Source: Flavobacterium sp.
GTDB lineage: Bacteria > Bacteroidota > Bacteroidia > Flavobacteriales > Flavobacteriaceae
Length of the DNA stretch: 64,000 nt
Direction of reading: 5' to 3'
Assembly: GCF_027533505.1 (NCBI RefSeq)
Contig: NZ_JAPZUB010000029.1
Coordinates: 1 to 64,000, forward strand
Positions within the stretch are counted from its first letter, which is position 1. Every line of letters begins with the position of its first letter. A model generated the notes under the pieces. That model saw only the letters and a list, made by a program, of their open reading frames with translations. It made no database searches and was not told where the DNA came from. Positions 8,744 to 17,364 of the stretch are shown piece by piece. Made by a program: the position numbers and the translations under genes.

Positions 8744-9523
8744 ATGAACCAAGTTAGAGCCAAAAAACATTTAGGGCAACATTTTTTAACCGACGAAACG
8801 ATTGCTCGTCGTATTGGCGATACCTTGACGTTGGAAGGCTATGATACGGTATTGGAAATCGGACCCGGAATGGGGGTGTTGACCAAGTATCTGTTGGAAA
8901 AAGACATCGATACTCATGTGGTGGAAATTGATACTGAATCGGTGGCCTATTTGGAACAACATTATCCTAAATTGCACGGAAAAATTCTCTCCAAAGACTT
9001 TTTAAAGCACGATTTTTACACCGAGTTTGAAGGAAAGCCTTTTGCCATTACGGGCAATTTTCCCTACAATATTTCGACACAAATTGTTTTCAAAATGCTC
9101 GAAATGCGCGATCGTGTCCCTGAATTTTCAGGGATGTTTCAAAAAGAAGTAGCCGAACGTATTTGTGAAAAAAAGGGGAGCAAAACCTATGGCATTCTCT
9201 CGGTTTTGGTTCAAGCTTTTTACGAGGCTGAATACTTGTTTACGGTTGGCGAACACGTGTTTAATCCGCCACCCAAAGTCAAATCAGGGGTGTTGCGGCT
9301 GGTGCGAAAATCCGATTATCGCTTAGCCTGTAATGAGAAAATGCTCTTCAATGTGGTAAAAACTGCTTTTAATCAACGCAGAAAAACGCTACGAAACAGT
9401 TTAAAATCCTTAAATTTGCCCGATCCTTTACGGGAAGATGCGGTATTTGATCTTCGTCCAGAACAATTGTCCACCGAAGATTTTATTGCATTGACCCAAA
9501 AAATCGAGGCGTATGCAGTTTAA
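8744..9523 (+). CDS. rsmA: 16S rRNA dimethyladenosine transferase RsmA (KsgA)
   Basis: This enzyme dimethylates two adjacent adenines in the 3'-terminal helix of 16S rRNA using S-adenosylmethionine, late in small-subunit assembly. The protein has 259 residues. It begins [15 protein letters not shown], the family's N-terminal signature, then shows the SAM-binding [11 protein letters not shown] and the catalytic [10 protein letters not shown] (NxPY) motif. The C-terminal domain contains [12 protein letters not shown]. The ATG at 8744 is chosen over an upstream TTG at 8729 by homology of the N-terminus. Its end overlaps mgtE by 11 bases. Confidence 0.97.
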   Translation: MNQVRAKKHLGQHFLTDETIARRIGDTLTLEGYDTVLEIGPGMGVLTKYLLEKDIDTHVVEIDTESVAYLEQHYPKLHGKILSKDFLKHDFYTEFEGKPFAITGNFPYNISTQIVFKMLEMRDRVPEFSGMFQKEVAERICEKKGSKTYGILSVLVQAFYEAEYLFTVGEHVFNPPPKVKSGVLRLVRKSDYRLACNEKMLFNVVKTAFNQRRKTLRNSLKSLNLPDPLREDAVFDLRPEQLSTEDFIALTQKIEAYAV

Positions 9524-10865
9524 AATCAGTAAAGAGTTACTGGATCAAATCAATAATTTGATTCTGCACAATAAGGAGCGTGAGTTACACGACCTCCTTA
9601 GCGAACTGCATTATGCCGATATCGCCGAGATCATGGAAGAACTCGACGATACGCAAGCTTCCTACATCTTTAGCATTCTCGATTCTGAAAAAACAGCCGA
9701 CGTGCTGATGGAGATCGATGAAGAACTTCGCGAAAAGATTCTGAAACGCATGTCGGCCAAAGAAATTGCCGAAGAAATTGACGAACTCGATACCGACGAT
9801 GCGGCCGATATTATTGCCGAACTTCCCCAAAGCAAAAAAGAAGAGGTAATCTCTGAGCTAGAAGACGTTGAACATGCTAAAGATATTGTCGATTTATTGC
9901 GTTACGACGAAGATACGGCCGGAGGTTTGATGGGGAAAGAATTGGTAAAAGTCAATGAAAATTGGAATGTACTCACTTGCGTCAAAGAAATGCGCTTGCA
10001 AGCCGAAAACGTTACCCGCGTGCATTCTATTTATGTAGTCGATGATGATAATCGGTTGAAAGGACGCTTGTCGTTGAAAGATTTATTAACCACTTCTACG
10101 AAAACACCTATTAGTGAGGTATATATCAAAAAAGTAGATTACGTTCGTGTAAACACCTCCAATACCGAAGTGGCCCGAATCATGCAGAAATACGACTTGG
10201 AAGCCATTCCTGTCGTCGATGAAATGGGACGTTTGGTAGGACGAATTACGATTGACGATATCGTCGATGTGATTAAAGAAGAGGCCGACAAAGATTACCA
10301 GTTGGCGGCGGGGATCTCGCAAGACGTCGAGGCGGATGACAGCATTTTGGATTTGACGCGCGCGCGTCTGCCCTGGTTGGTTTTGGCTTTGTTTGGCGGC
10401 TTTATTTCGGTCGAAATGCTGAGTTTGTTTGAAGGCGCCATGAAGGAACATTACAAATTATTCTTTTTCACCCCACTGATTGCAGCGATGGCAGGAAATG
10501 TAGGCGTACAATCTTCGGCGATTATCGTGCAAGGTTTAGCCAATCAATCCATCAGCGGTTCCATTTTAAATCGCCTTCTCAAAGAAATTTCCCTGAGTTT
10601 ACTCAACGGCATCATCCTAGCATCCATTTTGTTTTTGGGAAGTCATTTTTTATTGGGCGTTGAGGTGAAAATAGGCGTAATTGTTACCATCGCCTTGATT
10701 TCTGTAATTATCACAGCCTCGCTTATTGGGACCTCTATCCCCTTGATCTTGGATCGATTTGGTATCGATCCAGCCTTAGCGACAGGTCCGTTTATCACTA
10801 CTAGCAATGATATTTGTGGAATTTTGATCTACTTTACGATTGCCCGCATGATTTTGGGCTTCTAG
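9513..10865 (+). CDS. mgtE: Magnesium transporter MgtE
   Basis: This inner-membrane Mg2+ channel/transporter has 450 residues, the normal length. The acidic helical N domain (about 1-130) contains [13 protein letters not shown] and repeated D/E-rich segments that sense Mg2+. A CBS pair follows (about 135-260, including [19 protein letters not shown] and [16 protein letters not shown]). Five membrane helices occupy about residues 285-450, including the pore region [17 protein letters not shown]. It overlaps rsmA by 11 bases, so the two are translated from one message. Confidence 0.96.
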   Translation: MQFKISKELLDQINNLILHNKERELHDLLSELHYADIAEIMEELDDTQASYIFSILDSEKTADVLMEIDEELREKILKRMSAKEIAEEIDELDTDDAADIIAELPQSKKEEVISELEDVEHAKDIVDLLRYDEDTAGGLMGKELVKVNENWNVLTCVKEMRLQAENVTRVHSIYVVDDDNRLKGRLSLKDLLTTSTKTPISEVYIKKVDYVRVNTSNTEVARIMQKYDLEAIPVVDEMGRLVGRITIDDIVDVIKEEADKDYQLAAGISQDVEADDSILDLTRARLPWLVLALFGGFISVEMLSLFEGAMKEHYKLFFFTPLIAAMAGNVGVQSSAIIVQGLANQSISGSILNRLLKEISLSLLNGIILASILFLGSHFLLGVEVKIGVIVTIALISVIITASLIGTSIPLILDRFGIDPALATGPFITTSNDICGILIYFTIARMILGF

Positions 10866-10882
10866 TTCGTTTTCCCTTTTAC

Positions 10883-10890
10883 TATCTTTG
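10883..10890 (+). promoter_or_regulatory. -7 box TATCTTTG upstream of the dehydrogenase-VOC fusion
   Basis: TATCTTTG matches TAnnTTTG. Transcription would begin near 10897, which rules out translation starts inside mgtE and supports the TTG at 10913 as the start of the next gene. The nearest upstream TTTG is 26 bases away, slightly longer than the usual spacing. Confidence 0.6.
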
Positions 10891-10912
10891 TTTTTCACCA
10901 ATCGCAATTGTT

Positions 10913-12283
10913 TTGAAGACCAACGCCATTCGCATCCTTCATTTAGATACCAACCATCCGTTGCTTTGGGCGCAATTGGAAGCCGCTGGATTTATTAACG
11001 AAGCCGACTACACTTCCGATAAGGCAGCCGTTGAATCCAAGATTGATCAGTATCACGGCATTGTAATCCGTAGTAGGTTTAACATTGACGCACAGTTTCT
11101 CGACGCCGCTACCCAATTGCAGTTTATAGCGCGTGTAGGAGCAGGTTTGGAAAGTATTGACGTTGAATATGCCTCTCAAAAAGGGGTGCAATTAATCGCA
11201 GCCCCCGAAGGCAATCGCAATGCAGTAGGCGAACACGCACTAGGCATGTTGTTGTCGCTCATGAATAACTTAAACCGCGCCGATCGTATGGTGCGCCAAG
11301 GGCAATGGGTGCGTGAGGGCAATCGAGGCTATGAGTTGAAAGGAAAAACCATAGGAATTATTGGCTATGGCAATATGGGAAAATCTTTTGCTTCAAAATT
11401 ACGCGGATTTGATGTGAATGTTCTTTGCTATGATATTCAAGAAAATGTAGGGGATGCTTCCGCACGACAGGTAGATTTAGAGACACTTCAAGCGGAGGCC
11501 GATGTGGTGAGTTTGCATGTGCCTTGGACGCCCGAAACGCATCAAATGGTCAATCGAGACTTCATTCAAGCTTTTTCCAAACCTTTTTGGTTGATTAATA
11601 CCTCAAGAGGGAAAAATGTGGTAACAGCCGATTTGGTCGAAGCCTTGCAATCAGGAAAAGTTATGGGCGCCGGATTGGATGTGTTGGAATATGAAAAATT
11701 GTCTTTTGAAAGCTTGTTTACCGACCAACGTCCTGAGGCGTTACAGTATTTATTGGATTCCGAAAAGGTGTTGTTAACCCCTCATATTGCTGGGTGGACG
11801 TATGAAAGTCATGAAAAATTAGCCCAAACCATTGTCGATAAAATCAAGCAGCAGTACGGTCTTTTCAACACAAATGAAAGTAGTATAAAAAAAGAGGCTG
11901 GCGTAACGGGTATTGGAGGGATATTTTTTAAATCAAAAGACCCAAAAGCACTGAAAACCTGGTATGCAACTCATTTGGACATTCCTGTCGATGACTACGG
12001 ATGGTCGTTTTGGTGGAAAGACGCCAAAGGAAACGATGCGATGACCCAATGGGCACCGTTTGAGGCAGGCACCCGTTATTTTGAACCCAGCGATAAAGAA
12101 TTTATGCTGAATTTTCGGGTACATAATCTCAAGCAACTCCTTACAGAATTAGCAGCACAAGGCGTTAAAATTATTGGTGACCCAGAAACCTTTGACTATG
12201 GTACCTTTGCGTGGATTCTGGATCCCGAGGGAAATAAGATTGAACTTTGGGAGCCGATAGATGCTGCATTTCAAGAAAAATAG
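10913..12283 (+). CDS. D-2-hydroxyacid (phosphoglycerate-type) dehydrogenase fused to a VOC/glyoxalase domain
   Basis: This protein of about 456 residues has two domains normally encoded separately. Residues 1 to about 320 are an NAD-dependent 2-hydroxyacid dehydrogenase related to 3-phosphoglycerate dehydrogenase. It shows the nucleotide motif IGIIGYGNMGKSFA, the Arg motif NTSRGKN, the Glu segment GLDVLEYEK and the catalytic His in LLTPHIAGWTYE. After a linker of about 15 residues, the C-terminal 120 residues are a vicinal-oxygen-chelate domain (GIGGIFFKSKDPKALKTWY to ILDPEGNKIELWEP). No ATG precedes the conserved N-terminus KTNAIRILHLDTNHP. The TTG at 10913, just after a TATCTTTG promoter box, fits best. 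The first domain could supply serine biosynthesis; the role of the VOC domain is unknown. Confidence 0.85.
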   Translation: MKTNAIRILHLDTNHPLLWAQLEAAGFINEADYTSDKAAVESKIDQYHGIVIRSRFNIDAQFLDAATQLQFIARVGAGLESIDVEYASQKGVQLIAAPEGNRNAVGEHALGMLLSLMNNLNRADRMVRQGQWVREGNRGYELKGKTIGIIGYGNMGKSFASKLRGFDVNVLCYDIQENVGDASARQVDLETLQAEADVVSLHVPWTPETHQMVNRDFIQAFSKPFWLINTSRGKNVVTADLVEALQSGKVMGAGLDVLEYEKLSFESLFTDQRPEALQYLLDSEKVLLTPHIAGWTYESHEKLAQTIVDKIKQQYGLFNTNESSIKKEAGVTGIGGIFFKSKDPKALKTWYATHLDIPVDDYGWSFWWKDAKGNDAMTQWAPFEAGTRYFEPSDKEFMLNFRVHNLKQLLTELAAQGVKIIGDPETFDYGTFAWILDPEGNKIELWEPIDAAFQEK

Positions 12284-12334
12284 TTATTTTTAAAACCTAT
12301 AATTCAAAATCTAATCAACAAAAAAACAAAAATT

Positions 12335-12673
12335 ATGGATTCACAAAAAGTAGACATGTTCATGATGATGAACTCAAAGTATTTTGAAGCACATCATTTA
12401 CCTGCCATTCGCGAGCGTTTGTTAAGTTTGGATGAAGCAAAATGGGGAATGGTGCAAACTGCTCAGTTCAAAGAACCAAGTACAGCATTAATAATCTCTA
12501 TTTTTGCTGGAGCTTTTGGAATAGATAGATTTTATATAGGCGATACAGGACTAGGGATTGCAAAATTACTAACCTGCGGTGGTTTAGGGATTTGGAAGAT
12601 TGTTGATTGGTTTTTGATCATGGGAGCTACTCGTGAGAAAAACATGGAAAATTTCCAAAACGCGATTTATTAA
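12335..12673 (+). CDS. TM2 domain membrane protein
   Basis: This 112-residue protein has a soluble N-terminal part with several methionines (MDSQKVDMFMMMNSKYF). A TM2 domain follows: EPSTALIISIFAGAFGIDRFYIGD, a short turn, then LLTCGGLGIWKIVDWFLI, giving two membrane helices joined by the typical DRFY(I/L)G turn. TM2 proteins are membrane proteins of unknown activity. It starts 51 bases after the fusion gene and is followed by two more small membrane proteins. Confidence 0.85.
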   Translation: MDSQKVDMFMMMNSKYFEAHHLPAIRERLLSLDEAKWGMVQTAQFKEPSTALIISIFAGAFGIDRFYIGDTGLGIAKLLTCGGLGIWKIVDWFLIMGATREKNMENFQNAIY

Positions 12674-12689
12674 TACGTACTGAAAAGTG

Positions 12690-13094
12690 ATGACCCGAAA
12701 CCGGCTATACACATGGGTGTTGCTGCTCTCCGTTTCGGGTTTTTTGTACCTAGTATATGCTCTTTTTGGCCCATCGGATGCCCCCATACACGTTTGTTTT
12801 TTTAAAAATATTTCGGGTTATCCGTGTCCCTCGTGTGGGACAACACGGTCGATAATTGCCTTGTTTCACGGTAATTTCGCAGAAGCTATTTACTACAATC
12901 CTTTAGGTTTGGTAATGGCTGTGGTTGTCCTTACGGTTCCAATTTGGGTGCTCCGCGATGTGCTCACTCAAAAAGCTGATTTTTTTATTTTTTATGGCAA
13001 ATTTGAAGCTTTTTTTACCCAGCGTATTCCCATGCTCTTCGGGATTGGCTTAATTTTTGCCTTGTGGATGTGGAATATTTATAAAGCATTATGA
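12690..13094 (+). CDS. DUF2752 family membrane protein
   Basis: This 134-residue protein has three predicted membrane helices and the family signature GYPCPSCGTTRSI following the first helix. The two cysteines of CPSC could form a redox or metal site, but no function is established. The ATG at 12690 is used; a GTG directly before it at 12687 is possible. Its stop overlaps the start of the next gene by four bases, so the two are probably co-translated. Confidence 0.82.
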   Translation: MTRNRLYTWVLLLSVSGFLYLVYALFGPSDAPIHVCFFKNISGYPCPSCGTTRSIIALFHGNFAEAIYYNPLGLVMAVVVLTVPIWVLRDVLTQKADFFIFYGKFEAFFTQRIPMLFGIGLIFALWMWNIYKAL

Positions 13095-13534
13095 TACAAA
13101 CCGTTCAATTTCCCTACAAACCTTCTGAGCACGAGGCTGAAAAGGCTTCCAATAGTTATTTGATGTCTCTGGTGGCTTTGGTTGCGGGATTACCGTTACC
13201 CATTATTAATTTGATTGCCACATTTTTCTTTTACATTGCCAATCGAAAAGGCACCTATTATGTGCGCTGGCATTGTACGCAAGCATTATTTTCGCAAGCG
13301 GCGTTATTGTGTATGAATAGCTTTGGGTTCTGGTGGACCATTGATATTATTTTTTATAATCATCCGGTGAGTAGTACCTATTTTGCGTATTTATTTACGG
13401 TAATTATTTTTAACATCACCGAGTTTATTTCAACCATTTATTTGGCGGTCAACACCCGAAAAGGAAAGCATATCGAATTGTGGTTTTTTGGCCCCTTAAC
13501 CAATTTAATCTGTAAACCCGATGGCACAAAATAA
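13091..13534 (+). CDS. Small polytopic membrane protein (DUF4870-like)
   Basis: This 147-residue protein has a cytoplasmic N-terminus followed by about four hydrophobic helices: YLMSLVALVAGLPLPIINLI, a segment after RWHCTQALFSQAALL, FAYLFTVIIFNITEF, and a short C-terminal one. The RKGTYYVRWHCTQAL segment resembles the charged turn seen in DUF4870-type proteins. The assignment is tentative and the function unknown. It overlaps the DUF2752 gene by four bases and the M48 peptidase gene by 14, so the three form one translational unit. Confidence 0.65.
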   Translation: MIQTVQFPYKPSEHEAEKASNSYLMSLVALVAGLPLPIINLIATFFFYIANRKGTYYVRWHCTQALFSQAALLCMNSFGFWWTIDIIFYNHPVSSTYFAYLFTVIIFNITEFISTIYLAVNTRKGKHIELWFFGPLTNLICKPDGTK

Positions 13535-14321
13535 AGTTATTTTACAAGGCGTTGTTTTACTCGCGCTCTTTTTTGGTCTCTTTTTTGGCTTGCGTCAAAT
13601 TGATTTTGTCAAGGTTTTTCATATTCGTCAAACGCAATTGAATACCGCGTCAAAGTTGGGGGACTTACTTTGGGAACAGGTCGAAGAAACCGAAGTTATC
13701 ATTCATAACGATACGCTCCAAAAAACGCTGGATTCATTGATGCAACCTTTACTGGAAGCCAACGATATTCCCAAAGATTCCATTCGTTTGCACTTGATCG
13801 AAAACGACGCTGTCAATGCATTTGCCATGCCCAACAACCATTTGGTCGTGTATACCGGTTTGATTAAAGCCTGTACCAAACAAGAGTCGGTGCAAGGGGT
13901 ATTGGCACATGAGGTGGCGCATATTCGCAAGAATCATGTGATGCAAAAGTTGTCAAAAGAAATTGGATTGACAGTATTGCTCGGCGCCTCAGGTAATAAT
14001 GGCGCGCTTATTCGTGAAATCATCAAAACCTTATCTTCGACGGCCTATGATCGCGCTTTGGAAAAAGAAGCCGATTTGACCGCGGTTGATTATATGATCA
14101 AAGCGAAGATTAACCCACAGCCTCTGGCTGATTTTATGTACCAGTTAGCCCAAGAACGTTCCCTTCCGGACGGTTTTGGTTGGATCTCAACCCATCCCGA
14201 GTCGGAAGATCGAGCGGGATATATCCTCGATTATGTAAAAGGCAAAAAACTAGGCAATCGGCAGGTACTCAAACCCAACGATTGGGAGGCCTTCAAACGG
14301 CAAATAGAAGAAAATCATTAA
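13521..14321 (+). CDS. Membrane-anchored M48 family metallopeptidase
   Basis: This 266-residue protein has one N-terminal membrane anchor (VVLLALFFGLFFGL, about residues 11-25) and a zinc peptidase domain with HEVAH at 130-134. The third ligand is Glu183 in EKEAD, as in periplasmic M48 quality-control peptidases of the BepA/LoiP type. The sequence AFAMPNNHLVVYTGLI before the active site is typical of the family. It probably degrades misfolded envelope proteins (inferred from the family). It ends in a strong bidirectional terminator. Confidence 0.9.
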   Translation: MAQNKVILQGVVLLALFFGLFFGLRQIDFVKVFHIRQTQLNTASKLGDLLWEQVEETEVIIHNDTLQKTLDSLMQPLLEANDIPKDSIRLHLIENDAVNAFAMPNNHLVVYTGLIKACTKQESVQGVLAHEVAHIRKNHVMQKLSKEIGLTVLLGASGNNGALIREIIKTLSSTAYDRALEKEADLTAVDYMIKAKINPQPLADFMYQLAQERSLPDGFGWISTHPESEDRAGYILDYVKGKKLGNRQVLKPNDWEAFKRQIEENH

Positions 14322-14323
14322 AA

Positions 14324-14355
14324 AAAATACCTGACTTTTTTGGTCAGGTATTTTT
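14324..14355. terminator. Bidirectional terminator between M48 peptidase and Tas-like reductase
   Basis: The stem ATACCTGAC/GTCAGGTAT has A-runs on the left and T-runs on the right and separates two convergent genes. Confidence 0.88.
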
Positions 14356-14359
14356 GTAT

Positions 14360-15403
14360 TTAAGGGGCAGGATTCGGATGCCGTTCTTGAATTTTTTCAA
14401 TTTCGCTTAGGAGTTCCTTTGACAACACTACCGAAAAAGCGGCGAGATTTTCTTCCAATTGCCGTATACTCGTTGCCCCAATAATTGTAGCCGTAACAAA
14501 CGATTGTTGATGCGTAAAAGCAAGCGCCATTTCAGCGAGTGTTAGTCCGTATTGCTCCGCCAATTCTTTATATAAACGTGTTGCCGTAAAGCAATTCTCG
14601 TTGGTATATCGTGTAAAATTGGGAAACAATTTCATCCGCGATTGTTCAGGATAACCGTTGAGGTATTTGCCGGTTAGAAATCCGAAGGCCAAGGGAGAAT
14701 AGGCCAACAAACCCACTCCTTCGCGGTAGCATAATTCGCTCAAACCCACTTCATACAAGCGATTCAGTAACGAATACGGATTTTGAATCGTGACAATACG
14801 CGGCAATCCATGGCGCTCACTCTCTTGTAAAAAGCGAACAACCCCAAAAGGATTCTCATTGGAAACCCCAATGTGTTTGATCTTCCCTTCTTTAAACAAG
14901 CCGTCAAAAACGTGAAGAACTTCTAGCGTGTTGTCTTGCCACTGTGTATCAAATTCGTTCAATCCCCGTTTTCCAAACATATTCATAATTCGTTCGGGCC
15001 AATGCAATTGATACAAGTCGATGTAGTCGGTTTGCAGGTTTTTCAAACTTAAATTTACCGCTTCATGCAGATTTTTTTTGGAAAAATCCAACGGCTGACG
15101 AATGTATTCCATCCCGCGATTGGGCCCCGCGATTTTGGTGGCAAGGACCAATTTTTCACGCTCACTCGCCCCAATTTTTTTAATCCATGTCCCAATAAAC
15201 CGTTCGGTACTGCCAAAAATTTGCGCATTCCCACCGATGGGATACATTTCGGCGGTATCAATAAAATTAATTCCTCTTTCAAGAGCAAAATCCAATTGAT
15301 CGTGGGCTTCGGCTTCGGTATTTTGATTGCCAAACGTCATGGTGCCCAGGCAAACGGTGCTCACCTGTAGCTCGGAATGGGGCAGATGGGTGTAGGTCAT
15401 CAT
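14360..15403 (-). CDS. tas: Aldo/keto reductase, Tas-like
   Basis: This is an NADP(H)-dependent oxidoreductase of 347 residues. The N-terminus YTHLPHSELQVSTVCLGTMT and the C-terminal ATIIGATSIRQLEENL closely follow E. coli Tas. The catalytic tetrad can be read as Asp and Tyr in DTAEMYP, Lys in LATKIAGPN and His in QLHWPE. The cofactor-binding C-terminal segment is complete. Tas was found by its ability to complement a tyrosine auxotroph under starvation; the physiological substrate is not known. The gene ends at a terminator shared with the M48 peptidase, and its start lies six bases from the stop of the OmpA-type lipoprotein, so the two are probably cotranscribed. The name is by resemblance. 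Confidence 0.88.
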   Translation of the reverse strand: MMTYTHLPHSELQVSTVCLGTMTFGNQNTEAEAHDQLDFALERGINFIDTAEMYPIGGNAQIFGSTERFIGTWIKKIGASEREKLVLATKIAGPNRGMEYIRQPLDFSKKNLHEAVNLSLKNLQTDYIDLYQLHWPERIMNMFGKRGLNEFDTQWQDNTLEVLHVFDGLFKEGKIKHIGVSNENPFGVVRFLQESERHGLPRIVTIQNPYSLLNRLYEVGLSELCYREGVGLLAYSPLAFGFLTGKYLNGYPEQSRMKLFPNFTRYTNENCFTATRLYKELAEQYGLTLAEMALAFTHQQSFVTATIIGATSIRQLEENLAAFSVVLSKELLSEIEKIQERHPNPAP

Positions 15404-15409
15404 GGGGAA

Positions 15410-16381
15410 TTATAATTCGTCCAACATTTTGGAGATTTCATCCAATTTTGGGGTTAGGATGATTTCAATACGTCGGTTCTTCGCCTTTCCTTCAGCCGTA
15501 GTGTTGGGTTGCAAAGGCGCATATTCACCCCGACCGGCAGCAGTTAGATTTTGACGGTTAATGTCTTTATTTTCCGAAAGAATATTTACAATCGCGGTAG
15601 CACGTTTGGTCGATAAATCCCAGTTATTTTCGATACTGCCACCAAGATTACCTAAAATCTTATCATCATCGGTATGGCCTTCAATCAATACTGAGATTTC
15701 TGGGTTTTGTGCCAACACTTTCCCTAGCTCTACTACCGCTTTTTTTCCTTCAACCCCTACAGCCCAGCTTCCGGTTTGGAACAATAATTTGTTTTCCATG
15801 GAAACATATACTTTCCCGTTTTTCTGCTCAATAGTCAGCCCTTTTCCTTCAAAGGCATTTAAGGCGCGTGAAAGGTTGTCTTTCAAGCGTTTCATATTGG
15901 CATCTTTGGCTGCAATGTAAGCCTCCAATTCGTTGAGTCGTTTGGAGCTGGCTTCCAATTCACCGCGTAATTTATTCAAACGTTCCTGTTCGGCCGCCAT
16001 AGCTTTTTCTTTGGCTTCCAATTGTGCCAACAACTCCCGGTTTTTGTTGATATTGTTACTCAACGCTTCGTTGCTGTCTTTTTCCAAGGCCGAATATGCG
16101 GCTTGTAAATTCTTTAGGCTTTTTTCAGAAGCACTGAGTTCGCTTTGAAGCTTATCGCGATCTGCTTTGAGTTTGTCATACTCTGCTTTCAGTTTCGCCG
16201 CATCGGTTTCTAATTGCCCTTTTGCTTTTTGTAACTTTTCATTTTCATCTGAAATTTGACGATTCTCTTTTTTCAAATCGGCGTATTTGCTCTCTAACTC
16301 GTTATAGATTTTTTTTGAGACACAAGAGGTAGTTAAGGCCAATAACGTAAAACCTAAAAACACTTTTTTTATCATAATCAT
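15410..16381 (-). CDS. OmpA-family lipoprotein with coiled coil
   Basis: This 323-residue protein has a lipoprotein signal (lipobox LTTSC, Cys near residue 20). A long charged coiled coil follows (about residues 25-175: repeated Lys, Glu, Leu and Ala heptads). The C-terminal OmpA-like domain contains IEGHTDDDKI and NWDLSTKRATAIV, whose Asp and Arg bind diaminopimelate of peptidoglycan. It likely tethers the outer membrane to the cell wall. Two in-frame ATGs (16381 and 16375) lie close together and either may be used. It starts four bases downstream of the exonuclease III stop. Confidence 0.9.
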   Translation of the reverse strand: MIMIKKVFLGFTLLALTTSCVSKKIYNELESKYADLKKENRQISDENEKLQKAKGQLETDAAKLKAEYDKLKADRDKLQSELSASEKSLKNLQAAYSALEKDSNEALSNNINKNRELLAQLEAKEKAMAAEQERLNKLRGELEASSKRLNELEAYIAAKDANMKRLKDNLSRALNAFEGKGLTIEQKNGKVYVSMENKLLFQTGSWAVGVEGKKAVVELGKVLAQNPEISVLIEGHTDDDKILGNLGGSIENNWDLSTKRATAIVNILSENKDINRQNLTAAGRGEYAPLQPNTTAEGKAKNRRIEIILTPKLDEISKMLDEL

Positions 16382-16385
16382 TTAT

Positions 16386-17162
16386 TTATGGGGTTTGTTT
16401 GTGTTCAATTTCGACAACAATAGGACAATGGTCTGAGTGTTTCGCTTCGGGTAAAATAACGGCGCGTTGCAAGCGATCGGCCAGTGATTCACTCACCAAG
16501 TTGTAATCAATACGCCACCCTTTATTATTATTACGAGCGTTGGCACGGTAACTCCACCAACTGTATTGATGGGGTTCTTTGTTGAAATGACGGAAACTAT
16601 CGATAAATCCCGACTTTATAAAGGCATCCAACCAAGCCCGTTCTTCAGGTAAAAATCCTGAAACGGTTGCATTGCGAATCGGATCATGGATATCGATGGC
16701 TTGGTGACAAATGTTGTAATCACCACCAATTACCAAATTGGGAACGGTTTGTTTAAGCGTATTGATGTACGCTTGAAAATCGTCCATGTATTTAAACTTG
16801 TGGTCCAAGCGTTCGCTATTGGTTCCCGAGGGCAAATACAAACTCATCACCGAAAGGTCGCCAAAATCGGCACGAAGGTTACGTCCTTCAAAATCCATGT
16901 ACGCAATGCCTGTTCCATAAACTACGTGGTCGGGTTTGATTTTGGATAAAATCGCTACTCCACTGTAGCCCTTTTTTTGTGCTGGAAAATAGTATTGATA
17001 CGGATAACCTGCTGCTGTAATGGCATCGGTCGGAATTTGATCCTCAGTAGCCTTAATCTCCTGAAGGCAAATCACATCGGGGTTGGCGTGTTGCAACCAA
17101 TCAAGAAATCCTTTGGTGATGGCCGCTCGAATTCCATTGACATTGTAAGAAATAATTTTCAT
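16386..17162 (-). CDS. xth: Exodeoxyribonuclease III (AP endonuclease, Xth family)
   Basis: This DNA repair enzyme cleaves at abasic sites and removes 3' blocking groups in base-excision repair. The 258-residue protein starts MKIISYNVNGIRAA. Catalytic and metal residues are visible in CLQEIKA (Glu), GGDYNICH (Asp and Asn) and KHSDHCPIVV (terminal Asp-His pair). It is the first gene of a minus-strand group with the OmpA-type lipoprotein and the Tas-like reductase. A TATTTTTG box (17218-17211, minus) lies about 49 bases before the ATG. Confidence 0.95.
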   Translation of the reverse strand: MKIISYNVNGIRAAITKGFLDWLQHANPDVICLQEIKATEDQIPTDAITAAGYPYQYYFPAQKKGYSGVAILSKIKPDHVVYGTGIAYMDFEGRNLRADFGDLSVMSLYLPSGTNSERLDHKFKYMDDFQAYINTLKQTVPNLVIGGDYNICHQAIDIHDPIRNATVSGFLPEERAWLDAFIKSGFIDSFRHFNKEPHQYSWWSYRANARNNNKGWRIDYNLVSESLADRLQRAVILPEAKHSDHCPIVVEIEHKQTP

Positions 17163-17210
17163 GAATGGGTCAAAAATCGTTTAGGAAAATCGTTCCCTTT
17201 GTACGTTGTT

Positions 17211-17218
17211 CAAAAATA
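17211..17218 (-). promoter_or_regulatory. -7 box TATTTTTG upstream of xth
   Basis: Read on the minus strand, TATTTTTG matches TAnnTTTG about 49 bases ahead of the exonuclease III start. No convincing -33 element was identified. Confidence 0.4.
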
Positions 17219-17322
17219 GGCAATTCAAGGAAACTCTTTAAGCGATGTGGAAAAATTATAATAAATGTTTAACCTTTTTGGGGAAAAGGGGATTTTTTAA
17301 AATGGGGATTCCGAAGAATTGT

Positions 17323-17330
17323 TATCTTTG
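17323..17330 (+). promoter_or_regulatory. -7 box TATCTTTG upstream of the OlsF-type gene
   Basis: TATCTTTG matches TAnnTTTG 34 bases before the ATG at 17365. Confidence 0.55.
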
Positions 17331-17364
17331 TTTTTTTACAAAATAGATACAATAAAACAACTCC

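Noticed and set aside
10814..10912. Longer N-terminus of the dehydrogenase-VOC protein, reaching back into mgtE
   Set aside because: The extra residues are not homologous to the family and lie upstream of the TATCTTTG promoter box.
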